64,000 nt of DNA, taken from positions 22,432,558 through 22,496,557 of the forward strand of contig NC_030388.2 of assembly GCF_001625215.2 (NCBI RefSeq). The letters are read 5' to 3'. The stretch's first letter is position 1. Every line of letters begins with the position of its first letter. Made by a program: the position numbers and the translations under genes. Below, piece by piece: positions 45,611 to 55,827 of the stretch. The notes under the pieces are model-generated. The model saw only the letters and a list, made by a program, of their open reading frames with translations. It was not told the origin of the DNA and did no database searches. This stretch comes from Daucus carota subsp. sativus. Lineage: Eukaryota; Streptophyta; Magnoliopsida; Apiales; Apiaceae.

Positions 45611-45762
45611 TATTTATAAAGATATCGCAGTTGGAGTCACAGGCTACTTACTTAACAATGCTGACTCGTGCGTGAAGTTGCAACATAATAATTTGTAACA
45701 TGTGCATGAATAGAATGTCTAGACAGATAAAACTAGTGAAAAAAGCTTAAAACGCCCGCCAG
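45611..45762 (-). promoter_or_regulatory. FAD2 copy 4 promoter: TATA box and CTGGCGGGC box
   Basis: The minus-strand TATA box CTTTATAAATA is at 45611-45621. CTGGCGGGC is at 45754-45762, about 130 bases further up, a wider spacing than in copies 1 to 3. Confidence 0.55.
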
Positions 45763-45911
45763 GCGCCAGCCATTAGAGGAGTTTCAGTAAAATACTTAAA
45801 ACTAGTTCGAAATCATTGATGCAAATGGCGTGCTGAAGTAGAGTGTGCCTTTAGTGTAGGACACAACGAGCATATTTGTTTTGCTATTTTCTAATTTTCG
45901 AGGTCCTAATT

Positions 45912-45918
45912 GGCGGCT
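45912..45918 (-). promoter_or_regulatory. GCC box (AGCCGCC) upstream of FAD2 copy 4
   Basis: An exact AGCCGCC on the minus strand within the shared block ('ggtcctaattggcggctgta' on the plus strand). Confidence 0.5.
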
Positions 45919-46689
45919 GTATGATTAACTGATTAAGTATGTAAGATGGCTCCGGATCCATGACATACATAAGATGAAGCATAGTATTAGCGGGTTTTTT
46001 TCCGCTAAATGACATTAATTAACACTAGATTTTTGATGAAAATGCAAGGGACTACTGTATCTTTCGGCGGAAAAATTACTCATTCTATGATTTTTACCGT
46101 CCAGCGTTTTTTTTCCCGCTGAACATATGTTGCTTATAATTTGTGGACCATTACCATGTGAGCTATATTGAAGCACATGTATATCTGTTTGCTTGTTTGC
46201 CTTTTTGGTTTTCCTGATATCCTGTTCTGCAATTCATAGCATTCATGCACCTAAAGAAACTAAAATGAGTTCAAAAATGAGCTGTATAACATCTTAATCT
46301 TGTAAGTTGTAAAGGATGAGCTGAAGATCTCCACAAACATCAGTCAGGAAACGTAAAATCATCACCGAAAACAACACGACGAATTCGGAGTACTGGCAAG
46401 GAAAACAAACCTTCATACAGCTGCCACTGGGGACTCGAAAGGTATATGTGTTTGCATGATTGAACAAATATAAGAGCAAAGCAGCAGCCCATTCATGACT
46501 TGAGGATTTGGGTCAACACTAATAGCACACTACTAGCTGCAAAAATCACACCAACCTTAAATAAAATATCATTTGCGTTTCCTATTTCTTTCCACATACA
46601 CATAAATTATGACAAAGTAGAATGCAGTGCTAGGAGTATAATATGTTATAGCCTAAATGCATGCAACAAAGTCCAGACAGCAACTCCAG
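45919..46689. other. Shared upstream region between divergent FAD2 copies 4 and 5
   Basis: No gene. Around 45985-46125 there is a loose inverted arrangement ('agcgggtttttttccgctaa' against 'cagcgttttttttcccgctg') that may be a worn foldback element. Confidence 0.4.
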
Positions 46690-46717
46690 TGGCGGGCGCT
46701 TCAACATGCTTATAAAT
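46690..46717 (+). promoter_or_regulatory. FAD2 copy 5 promoter: TGGCGGGC box and TATA box
   Basis: TGGCGGGCGCTT begins at 46690, and the TATA box CTTATAAAT follows at 46709-46717, about 210 bases before the ATG. The box has the same orientation to the gene as in copies 1 to 4. No AGCCGCC block was found upstream of this copy. The leader contains 'ttttattgcag' just before the ATG, a possible 3' splice site for a leader intron. Confidence 0.55.
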
Positions 46718-46928
46718 CAACACAGTTTTGAGGAGTAATAGCACAAACTCGACAAACACCAGAAGGCAATAGGAAGAGAGCACAAGAGGCCTTCCCCAAG
46801 GATCTCTTTCAGGTTCTTCTTTCTTTGTTTCTTACTCGAATCGATAGAAACAGAATCACATTTTGCAGGGCAGCATGTACTAAATTGTATTACATTTGTT
46901 TTTATTGCAGACAGCGAGGAGACGAAAA

Positions 46929-48077
46929 ATGGGTGCTGGTGGACGTATGTCCGCTCCTACTGGAAAGAAAACTGAAGCAGAAGCACTCCGACGTGCTCCT
47001 CATGAGAAACCTCCATTCACTATCGGAGACCTGAAAAAGGCTATTCCTGCCCATTGCTTTGAAAAATCAGTCATCACTTCTTTCCGTTACCTCATCCAGG
47101 ATCTCATCATGGCCTATGCCCTCTACTATGTTGCCACAAACTATATAGACCAGTACTTACCCCATCCTCTTAACTACTTGGGTTGGGCAGCTTACATTGC
47201 TGTTCAGGGCTGTGTCTTGACCGGGGCTTGGGTTGTAGGCCATGAATGTGATCATGATGCCTTCAGTGATTATGGTTGGGTCAATGACCTTGTTGGCCTT
47301 GTTGTCCATTCTTCTCTTCTGGTCCCTTACTTCTCTTGGAAAATTAGCCACCGTCGTCATCATGCCAACACTCAGTCCCTTGAGAATGATGAGGTTTATG
47401 TCCCAAGATTCAAATCCAACATCAGGAACTACTACAAAATCATGAACAACCCACCCGGTCGTGTCCTTGTCTGGCTTATCACACTCCTCATAGGCTTCCC
47501 TTTATACTTGATGTTCAACGTCTCTGGACACAAGTATGAGAGGTGGACTTCACACTACGATCCCCACAGCCCTCTTTACACTGAACGCGAGCGCAAGCAG
47601 ATCATTGTTTCTGATGTTGCAATCCTTGCTGTTATCTATGGCTTATACAATCTAGTACTAGCCAAGGGATTTGTCTGGGTTTTCTGTGTTTATGGAGGTC
47701 CATTGCTCGTCGTTAATGGATGGTTCACATTGATCACCATCCTCAACCATACTCATCCTTCTTTGCCTTACTATGATTCAACCGAATGGGATTGGTTGAG
47801 AGGAGCTCTTTGCACTGTGGACAGAGATTATGGAATTTTGAACAAGGTGTTCCACAATGTCTGTAATGCTCATGTTTGTCACCATATCTTCTCCATGATC
47901 CCACATTACCATGGACTCGAAGCAACCGAGGCAATGAAGCCAGTACTGGGAAACTATTATCAGTATGATGGGACTCCAATTCTCAAGGCAATGTACAGAG
48001 AAATGAAGGAATGCATTTATGTCCAAAAGGATGAAGGTGAGACCAAAGGAGTCTACTGGTACAGAAAGGAATTTTAG
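46929..48077 (+). CDS. FAD2: FAD2-like fatty acid desaturase (divergent), copy 5, on the opposite strand
   Basis: This 382-residue paralogue is the only copy on the plus strand. It starts MGAGGRMSAPTGKKTEAEAL and ends YRKEF, like copy 1. The three histidine boxes with HECDHD and HVCHH are intact. Private changes are few (SVITSFRYLIQDLIMAY, VSDVAILAV, LGNYYQYDG, YVQKDEGE). An in-frame ATG 11 codons upstream (46896) is ignored because the family starts at MGAGGRM and a possible splice acceptor lies between the two. It converges with kinase B, whose stop is 468 bases away, and diverges from copy 4. An inversion during array growth would explain its orientation. Confidence 0.92.
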   Translation: MGAGGRMSAPTGKKTEAEALRRAPHEKPPFTIGDLKKAIPAHCFEKSVITSFRYLIQDLIMAYALYYVATNYIDQYLPHPLNYLGWAAYIAVQGCVLTGAWVVGHECDHDAFSDYGWVNDLVGLVVHSSLLVPYFSWKISHRRHHANTQSLENDEVYVPRFKSNIRNYYKIMNNPPGRVLVWLITLLIGFPLYLMFNVSGHKYERWTSHYDPHSPLYTERERKQIIVSDVAILAVIYGLYNLVLAKGFVWVFCVYGGPLLVVNGWFTLITILNHTHPSLPYYDSTEWDWLRGALCTVDRDYGILNKVFHNVCNAHVCHHIFSMIPHYHGLEATEAMKPVLGNYYQYDGTPILKAMYREMKECIYVQKDEGETKGVYWYRKEF

Positions 48078-48545
48078 GTCGTTGAGCCTTATTATCTAGT
48101 GGAAAGAATATCTCATTACCTATCATTGCATTTTCTTCTGTAATTTTAAATTATTGCAAGTCAATGCATTAGGTTAAGAAGATAAAGAGTTAACCAGTAA
48201 CTCTATGTAATAAAAAGAATTTCTAATTCCATTTTGGTTGTTCAAGAATTTCTTAGCTAGCTAGTATATGCCTTTTTGCTTCTACAATTTTCAGACTCTA
48301 AACTTCATTGTTCCTGATGTTTACTAGAAATGTAAAGATGAAAGAGTGCACAGAAATTACAAACAGGACGCGTTACCAGGGAAAAATAAAAGTCACGTTA
48401 TCCGGGGAACAAACAGTACAAAATGAAAACACTGCAGCCATAAGTATCAAATATAACAGAAGAACATAAACTTCAAGTGTTAACTACCATAATCTAAAAT
48501 CATCACTATTGTTGTATAACTGAATAATCTTTACTCTATAAACCC
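48078..48545. other. Short convergent interval between FAD2 copy 5 and kinase B
   Basis: The sequence from about 48110 ('cctatcattgca', 'taaccagtaactctatgt') belongs to the duplicated kinase unit; versions lie at about 53280-53400 and 56770-56870. The FAD2 copy 5 3' UTR must therefore end in, or run into, kinase-unit DNA. Confidence 0.6.
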
Positions 48546-49550
48546 TTAAGGTGAACATTTGATCAAGCCAGAATTTGAAAAAGTCCCAGGAATTCTGCTC
48601 AAATACTTGTGATTCACAGAACTTTCACTTCGAGCTGATGAATTCATACCCAGACCAGAGGTTTTGAAGCGAAAACCAGGTGGAACATAATAGCAGCTCC
48701 GGAAAAAAGGATGCTGAAGAGCCTCCAAAGCAGTAGGCCTTTTGCACGGATCCCAGGAGCAAAGCGATTGAATAAGGCCAACCACATCCTTGCTTGCAGA
48801 TGGCATCAGCTGAGACAGAGAAACACCAGAATGCTGAGGAAACTGATAGCTTATATCATCTGCTAGTTCAATCCCATAAGCCCAATCAACTTCAGTTGGA
48901 GTCCCTAAAACACTGCATATTCTGTACATTTGATGCTGTTGATTTACCCCAGCAAAGAGTGGGCAGCTAGTCAGCAATTCAGCCATAATTGCACCCATTG
49001 CCCACATATCAACCGCTGGACCATAAATTGGCGCTGCAAGCAGAATTTCAGGTGCTCTGTACCATCTTGTTGCAACATACTCAGAATAAGGAGGCGAACA
49101 ATTAATCTCGCGAGCAAGTCCCAGATCAGCAATCTTTATAATATCTCCACTCACTAGCAAATTCTCAGGCTTAAGATCCCTATGAAAATACCCTCTTTCG
49201 TGCATGTAAGCAAGACCTTGAAACACTTGAAAGCACCAGTTTCTGATTTCAGTTTCTGAGAAGGGCTTTGTCCTGGTACTCATAAACTGGTAAAGATTGC
49301 AGTCCATGTATTCAAAAACAAAGAACAAGAAGTTATTTTCTCCGATTATTTCCTTGAGCTTCACAATATTTGCATGGCGCATCTTCTTGAGAGACTTGAC
49401 TTCTCTCAAATTCAGACATTCTTCCCACGAGTGAAACTCCTTGTTCAATCTCTTAATAGCCACAACTTCACCACTCTGTGTATTCATAGCTTTGAACACA
49501 CTTCCAAAAGATCCACTCCCAACTTCCTTGATAATCTTATACTTCTCCAT
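48546..49550 (-). CDS. MHK/CDKF-like Ser/Thr protein kinase, copy B (intronless)
   Basis: This 334-residue protein has all kinase landmarks: GSGSFGSV (11-18), K33, E50, HRDLKPEN (123-130), DLG (142-144), SEY (156-158), RWYRAPE (162-168). It shares DLG and SEY with copies A, C and D. Private changes include HSWEECL, MRHANIV, YMDCNLYQFMSTRTK and an altered tail (MNSSARSESSVNHKYLSRIPGTFSNSGLIKCSP). No disabling change is visible. It lies at the left end of a three-gene kinase run and converges with FAD2 copy 5. Confidence 0.9.
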   Translation of the reverse strand: MEKYKIIKEVGSGSFGSVFKAMNTQSGEVVAIKRLNKEFHSWEECLNLREVKSLKKMRHANIVKLKEIIGENNFLFFVFEYMDCNLYQFMSTRTKPFSETEIRNWCFQVFQGLAYMHERGYFHRDLKPENLLVSGDIIKIADLGLAREINCSPPYSEYVATRWYRAPEILLAAPIYGPAVDMWAMGAIMAELLTSCPLFAGVNQQHQMYRICSVLGTPTEVDWAYGIELADDISYQFPQHSGVSLSQLMPSASKDVVGLIQSLCSWDPCKRPTALEALQHPFFRSCYYVPPGFRFKTSGLGMNSSARSESSVNHKYLSRIPGTFSNSGLIKCSP

Positions 49551-49822
49551 TATTCTGACTTATATTCAACGTCACAACAAAAAACAGGGTACCCCCGAAA
49601 ATTCAAGAATACTCACGCACTAAGTCTCTACCACGAATATGCCATTGCCCTCGGAAGGATTTCGATGAAGATATGTTATGTGATTGTACGATCAAATATA
49701 TGATTGATAAGACGGCAAAATATTTTCGAAGTAGGCTGCATCACAATTTATGGGCTGGGATGTTTTTTCGAAGTAGGTTGAAGATGAAAGAATGAGAAGA
49801 CGAGAGAAGAGTGCTGAGATGT

Positions 49823-49832
49823 GTATATATAG
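49823..49832 (-). promoter_or_regulatory. TATA box of kinase B
   Basis: The minus strand reads CTATATATAC about 275 bases before the ATG, within the promoter block conserved among the four kinases. Confidence 0.6.
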
Positions 49833-50102
49833 GAGCAGAGATTTCCGAAGGGAAGTAGGATCTTTAAGTCGTGAATTACTAGGTTTAAGGATCTTACTTG
49901 GGGCTAACACAATATCTACCAACGGAAGCTTCCTTCTTAGTACTAGGATGCTCTGTAAAAGAGTTACTAATTGGTATTCGTGGCGGTGCTTTTACTCTTT
50001 CACTGAGTTTCTTTAAACTCAAATGAGCTTCCTTGAACTTGAACACATTTTCAGCCCTGACAAAAAAAATTCATCTTCAACCTCTTCCTTGTTACCGAAT
50101 AC

Positions 50103-52305
50103 TAAGGGTGTAATCGAGCCGACTCGAGTCGAAACCGTCAAGGCTTGAGTTTGATTGGAATGTTCGGGTTCAGACTGGAGCTGCTCGAACTTTTAATTTC
50201 AAGATCAAAACTCGGCTCACAAAAAGTTCGATAAACTGGAGTTCGGCTCGAACCTATTTTTTCAAATATTGACAAATACTCAAAATATGATTAGTCCGGC
50301 TCGATTGAATATATTTAATATAAATAAAATATTAAATACTTACATAAAAATATATTTATAGTTTAAAAATAATAGGAGTTTGATAAGGCTTGCGAACTTT
50401 ATATGGAGAGTAATTTGAAACTCGGTTTGAGTATGATTAGAAAGTTCGAGCTCTAGTTTGATCAAGTCTTTAGTTTAGATCGAAACGAGGCTAGTAAAAA
50501 ATTTGATGACTCGAGTTTGGCTCGAAAATTTGAACCTATTTTATTTAACAAAAACTTGAAATATGATCAGCCCGTCTCGATTAAATATATTCGATATAAA
50601 TAAAATATCAAATATTTATATAAAAATATATTCATAATTTAAAAATAATAAAGGCTTGATGAGATTGGAACTTTACAAGCAGAGTAATTTGAAGCTCGAG
50701 CTCGGTTTGATTATTTACGTGCCGAATTCGAATTTTTTACGAGTCAAACTTTAGTAACTCACGAACTGCTACATTCATATTTTATCAAAATTTTAGTTTC
50801 TATCTCTCCCCCTCTCTCTCTCCCACACACACGCACACTATAACACTCTCTCCACACACACACAAACACTCTAACACAAATCCTGCAAAACCTTACTTCA
50901 CGCCCGGCGAGTGAAAAATCGAATCAGTTAGGTCTCGGTTATTATCGTCAACAACACTGCATCAAATCGACCAGAAATGCGAGGTGATCATTCATATGGT
51001 CCATCTGATGAGACAATATCCTTACAACGTACTGACAGGTGTTATCTTTCCTAGAACATAAAATTACATGATTATGATTATGTGATTATTTTTTATTTAC
51101 AATATATATCATTGTTGTATGGTTCATATTTCATTTTTCTCACGATTAGGTATAAGTGTGTGTTTGAATCTATTATGTATGAGTTGTTTCGTATCATATT
51201 TCGTCATTTTTATATATTGTTTAGTTAGATTTTATTTGTTTTGTATCCTCTTCTTCGGTACTTAGTTTCGCTAGTGTAGATGTTGGCGATGAAGGTGGTA
51301 TAGCGGTGTATTAATTAGTGCGTATAGATCATTCTGATTGACTAATGTTATTGCATGATTTTGTTTTAGTTTTGTAATTTTGGATATTGTTTGTTGTTAA
51401 TAATAGTAATTGTAGACCTTAATATTAGTTGTTTTTTGAATGACAAGTTGACATTCTTTAAATGTTCTTATCTTTGAAATTTGAATCTCCATGTTTAATT
51501 TGAATTTTTGTGTTTCGATTAGAAGATAATTTGATAAGATAATTGTTGTATTTTAATTTGATAATTACTGATTATTGTACCTGAATTCCATAATTCATGG
51601 GGGCCATATATGATGGCTTTATTGTGCCTTAATGAGGTATTATTGTGCCATTAAGGGTTGATTTGTTGTTTGGTGTATACCAATAATTAGCTAAAATCTT
51701 GATACTTTTGTTTGTCAAGATTTTTAATATTTTTGAGTAGATATATTTTAGATCTTTTTTCAATTTTCAATTATATTTTTCTATTTATATTTTAATTTTT
51801 TTTAAATTAATAGTCAGCTATTTTGTTCGGATTAAAATTTTATTATCTATCTAACCAAAGAGATCTCACTATCTCTTTGGTGTAGATTTTTTTAATGATT
51901 TGTTTTATATTAGTTTTTTATATTACTTTCCTTATTCTTTAAAATATTATATTATATTCATATCTTTTAATGAGTTTATTGACTCTTTTCGTCTTTCGTT
52001 TTATATAGTTTTATTATTTTATTGTCTGTATGAACTTATTATGGTTTTATTTGTATTGTATTTTTCAGGGTACGCGAGATGGAAGAAAGAACGATAGCGG
52101 GATCATTTATGGGTGTTTTCTTATCGAACATTAGAGCTTTATTGTTTAAGCGTCCCCGGTCATCTCTGCATATCCGAGGGTTAGATGGTAAACTTTCTTG
52201 AACGAAAGGAACTCCTGACAGCGGCTATTGTATTCTGATACGATTCATCATACGTGAAAGTATCTTGTGACAAAAAAAAAACTCACGAACTGCTTGACTC
52301 ATTTA
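50103..52305. mobile_element. hAT-like MITE with TCGAGC-type subterminal repeats, interrupted by a retroposon
   Basis: The left end TAAGGGTGTAATCGAGCC follows CCGAATAC (50095-50102). It is the same insertion as the intact copy at 55374-55819, because the flanks are paralogous kinase promoters. The inner part is partly duplicated in tandem (about 50150-50420 and 50430-50710), and a 1.5-kb poly(A)-tailed element sits at 50771-52280. The right end near 52305 is worn and its 8-bp duplicate is no longer recognisable. Confidence 0.75.
50771..52280 (+). mobile_element. Poly(A)-tailed retroposon with an exon-intron-like body, family unknown
   Basis: The 14-bp direct repeat ACTCACGAACTGCT flanks it (50757-50770 and 52281-52294), the tail is nine A, and the paralogous site at about 55790 is empty ('aactcatgatctgtttgact'). 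These are marks of LINE-type target-primed insertion. The body begins like a promoter leader (CT and CACA-rich, 50815-50890). It then has an ATG at 50977 opening MRGDHSYGPSDETISLQRTD, a GT donor after 'actgacag', a T-rich 1-kb stretch, and an acceptor 'tttttcag' near 52069. The second block can be read on as VREMEERTIAGSF and RALLFKRPRSSLHIRGLDGK. I recognise no family. It could be a reverse-transcribed unspliced transcript or a non-coding retroposon. Its 3' module recurs at 23318-23516 and 28611-28798. Confidence 0.7.
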
Positions 52306-53771
52306 CGCTCCAAAAGAAAACCAATTTTTCAAATTGTAATTACTTGTTTTGCAGTAAAAATATAATTTATATTAATAAACTTGAACTCCATGTAAGGATC
52401 CCAAACTCGCAGATATAACCTTCTCTCTCCTGAATATAATCATTCGCTAGCACTTATCAGGCATCAGCCATAAGTTCATATTAGCAGCATATTATCTATT
52501 GAGTGAATTTCTCCACTCAGTTTGTGCATATAATTACAAGTCCCTCGCCCTTAATTTAATCATCAGAAATTTTGTCAAAGCCTTTGATGTAAATCCTTAC
52601 ATCCATAATGTAGCTCAATTCAAATACACGAATATGACTGAAAAGTATCAATGACTGAAATAGGCTATCCAGGTTTTCGTGATTCATAAGCCATTTCCAA
52701 TACAGCAAGATGCAAATCACCAGAAGTCTAGTCTTAATTCATTTCCCTAATTAAGCTGACAGAAAACTCGGATAGTCATACCCAAAACATACTCTCAAGC
52801 CAATTATTCGGATAACTATAAGCTAATTCACATGAGTGTATGTTTTATGTTAGTAAATCAGTAATGTCAAGCTCAAAGAGATGCCAAAAAGGTATCAGCC
52901 ACACAAGGATCAAACACTGAAGCTGCATTACGTCTACCCAACTAATAACAAAGCGTCAAAGCCAAAACAGTTTGCAAATGAAGTTGTAGTTATTTATATT
53001 TCCGTTATTACTATTGTGTATGTGCAGGTGAGATTTAAAATGTGATTAAATCTTTTAAAAGCATAACTGATTTACTGTTGATGAAGAACATATAATTCAC
53101 CACAACTTTCAGCAAGAGCACTTTTCACTCACAATAAAACCATTTGATTACACAGCACAGTCATTTAAAAACACAAGTGTACAATATGTTTGCATTACAA
53201 AATCAGTATACAGAGTTAATGCATTAGGTTAAGATAAAGAGTTACCAATCATTGCAGACAAAACAGAAAAGCCTTTCATTACCTATCATTGCATTATCTT
53301 CTGTAATTTTAAATTATCTGCAAGTTAATGCATTAGGTTCAGATAAAGAGTTAACCAGTCACTCTATGTTATAAAAGTAATTACTAATTCCATTTGGGTT
53401 GTTCAAGAATTTCCTAACTTGCTAGTATAGGTTTCCTGGTTTCTATGATTTTCTGACTCTCATATTCATAGTTACTGATGTTTACTGGAAAAGTAAAGAT
53501 GAATAAGTGCACAGAAATTACAAACAGGGCGCATTATCAGGGAAACTAAAAACTAAAAGACAGTCGCCTTATGTGGGAAACTAAAAGACCATTGCATTAT
53601 CTGGGAAAGTTAAAGATGGTTCAAGTTATCAGGGAAACAAAGAGTAGAAGAAAGAAACTAATGCAGCCATAAACGAAAAAATATAGTATAACATAAACTT
53701 CCAGTGTTAACTACATAATCTAAAATCATCACTATTGTTGTAAAACTGAATAACCTTTACTCTTTACACCC
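52306..53771. other. Kinase-unit spacer (between kinases B and C)
   Basis: No gene is seen. From 52440 the sequence matches 55940-57311 and, in part, 59820-60200 and 18550-19250. No H4 gene is retained in this interval, although the flanks that adjoin H4 copies A and B are partly present. Confidence 0.6.
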
Positions 53772-54776
53772 TTAAGGTGCACACTTGATCGATCCAGAAT
53801 TTGACAAAGCCCCAGGAAATCTGCTCAAATACTTGTGCTTCACAGAACCTTCACTTCGAGCAGATGAATTCGTACCCGGACCAGAGGTTTTGAAGCGAAA
53901 ACCAGGTGGAACATAATAGCAGCTCCGGAAAAAAGGATGCTGAAGAGCCTCCAAAGCAGTAGGCCTTTTGCACGGATCCCAGGAGCAAAGCGATTGAATA
54001 AGGCCAACCACATCCTTGCTTGCAGATGGCATCAGCAGAGACAGAGAAACACCAGAATGCTGAGGAAACTGATAGCTTATATCATCTGCTAGTTCAATCC
54101 CATAAGCCCAATCAACTTCAGTTGGAGTTCCTAAAACACTGCATATTCTGTACATCTGATCTTGCTGATTTACCCCAGCAAAAAGTGGGCAGCTAGTCAA
54201 TAATTCAGCCATAATTGCACCCATAGCCCACATATCAACCGCTGGACCATAAATTGGCGCCGCAAGCAGAATTTCAGGTGCTCTGTACCATCTTGTTGCA
54301 ACATACTCAGAATAAGGAGGCGAACAATTAATCTCGCGAGCAAGTCCCAGATCAGCAATCTTTATAATATCTCCACTCACTAGCAAATTCTCAGGCTTAA
54401 GATCCCTATGAAAATACCCTCTTTCGTGCATGTAAGCAAGACCTTGAAACACTTGAAAGCACCAGTTTCTGACGTCCGTTTCTGAGAAGGGCTTTGTTCT
54501 GGTACTCATAAGCTGGTAAAGATTGCACTCCATGTATTCAAAGACAAAGAACAAGAAGTTATTTTCTCCGATAATTTCCTTGAGCTTCACAATATTTGCA
54601 TGGTGCATCTTCTTGAGAGACTTGACTTCTCTCAAATTCAGACATTCTTCCCACGAGTCAAACTCCTTGTTCAATCTCTTAATAGCCACAACTTCACCAC
54701 TCTGTGTGTTCATAGCTTTGAAAACACTTCCAAAAGATCCACTCCCAACTTCCTTAATAATCTTATACTTCTCCAT
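53772..54776 (-). CDS. MHK/CDKF-like Ser/Thr protein kinase, copy C (intronless)
   Basis: The 334-residue paralogue has GSGSFGSV, K33, E50, HRDLKPEN (123-130), DLG (142-144), SEY (156-158) and RWYRAPE intact. Compared with copy B it has FDSWEECL, YMECNLYQLMSTRTK, ETDVRNWC and NQQDQMYRI. The last two are shared with copy D, which makes C and D the closest pair. The tail ends SIKCAP as in copy A. Kinase activity appears retained if DLG is tolerated. The gene lies between two almost identical spacers, as expected from unequal crossing-over. Confidence 0.9.
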   Translation of the reverse strand: MEKYKIIKEVGSGSFGSVFKAMNTQSGEVVAIKRLNKEFDSWEECLNLREVKSLKKMHHANIVKLKEIIGENNFLFFVFEYMECNLYQLMSTRTKPFSETDVRNWCFQVFQGLAYMHERGYFHRDLKPENLLVSGDIIKIADLGLAREINCSPPYSEYVATRWYRAPEILLAAPIYGPAVDMWAMGAIMAELLTSCPLFAGVNQQDQMYRICSVLGTPTEVDWAYGIELADDISYQFPQHSGVSLSLLMPSASKDVVGLIQSLCSWDPCKRPTALEALQHPFFRSCYYVPPGFRFKTSGPGTNSSARSEGSVKHKYLSRFPGALSNSGSIKCAP

Positions 54777-55090
54777 TGTTCTGACTTATATTCAACGCCA
54801 CAACAAAAAACAGGGTACGGCGAAATTTCAAGAATACTCACGCACTCAAGTCTTTACCACGACCCGAAACAAATTGACAAATTGTCTTCGAATATGCCAT
54901 GCCCTCGGGAGGATTTCGATGAAGATATTATGTGATTGTACGATCAAATATATGATTGATAAAACGGCAAAATATTTTCGAAGTAGGCTGCATCACAATT
55001 AATGGGATGGGATGTTTTTTCGAGTTTTTGAGAAGCTCTGACTGGTTGATGATAAAAGAATAAGAAGACGAGAGAAGACAGCTGAGATGT

Positions 55091-55100
55091 GTCTATATAG
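55091..55100 (-). promoter_or_regulatory. TATA box of kinase C
   Basis: The minus strand reads CTATATAGAC about 315 bases before the ATG; slightly altered from the version in copy B. Confidence 0.5.
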
Positions 55101-55373
55101 GAGCAGAGATTTCCGAAGGGAAGTAGGATCTTTAAGTCGTGAATAGATACTAGGTTTAAGGATCTTACTTGGGGCTAACACAATATCTACCAACGGAAGC
55201 TTCCTTCTTAGTACTAGGATGCTCTGTAAAAGAGTTACTAATTGGTATTCGTGGCGGTGCTTTTACTCTTTCACTGAGTTTCTTTAAACTCAAATGAGCT
55301 TCCTTGAACTTAAACACATTATCAGCACTGACAAAAAAAATTCATCTTCAACCTCTTCCTTGTTACCGAATAC

Positions 55374-55819
55374 TAAGGGTGTAATCGAGCCGACTCGATT
55401 CGAAACCGTCAAGGCTTGAGTTTGATTGGAAAGTTCGGGTTCAGACTGGAGCTGCTCGAACTTTTAATTTCAAGATCAAAACTCGGCTCACAAAAAGTTC
55501 GATAAACTGGAGTTCGGCTCGAACCTATTTTTTCAAATATTGACAAATACTCAAAATATGATTAGTCCGGCTCGATTGAATATATTTAATATAAATAAAA
55601 TATTAAATACTTACATAAAAATATATTTATAGTTTAAAAATAATAGGAGCTTGATAAGGCTTGCGAACTTTATATGGAGAGTAATTTGAAACTCGAGCTC
55701 GATTCGGTAATGAATTCGAAAAACTCGAGTTCAGCTTGATTATTAACAAGCCGAAATTCGAATATTTTACTATCCAAATTTGAGTAACTCATGATCTGTT
55801 TGACTCATTTACACCGCAA
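55374..55819. mobile_element. hAT-like MITE with TCGAGC-type subterminal repeats, intact copy
   Basis: The left end is TAAGGGTGTAATCGAGCC and the right end ATTTACACCGCAA. The 8-bp target duplication CCGAATAC lies at 55366-55373 and 55820-55827. Subterminal words GACTCGA, GCTCGAAC and AACTCGAG resemble one another in both orientations. The left half is near-identical to 50103-50400, so insertion preceded duplication of the kinase unit. Confidence 0.85.
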
Positions 55820-55827
55820 CCGAATAC

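Noticed and set aside
54523-55002. 159-codon plus-strand frame at kinase C, with shorter relatives opposite the other kinases
   Set aside because: Antisense to conserved kinase coding DNA; lengths vary freely among the four copies.
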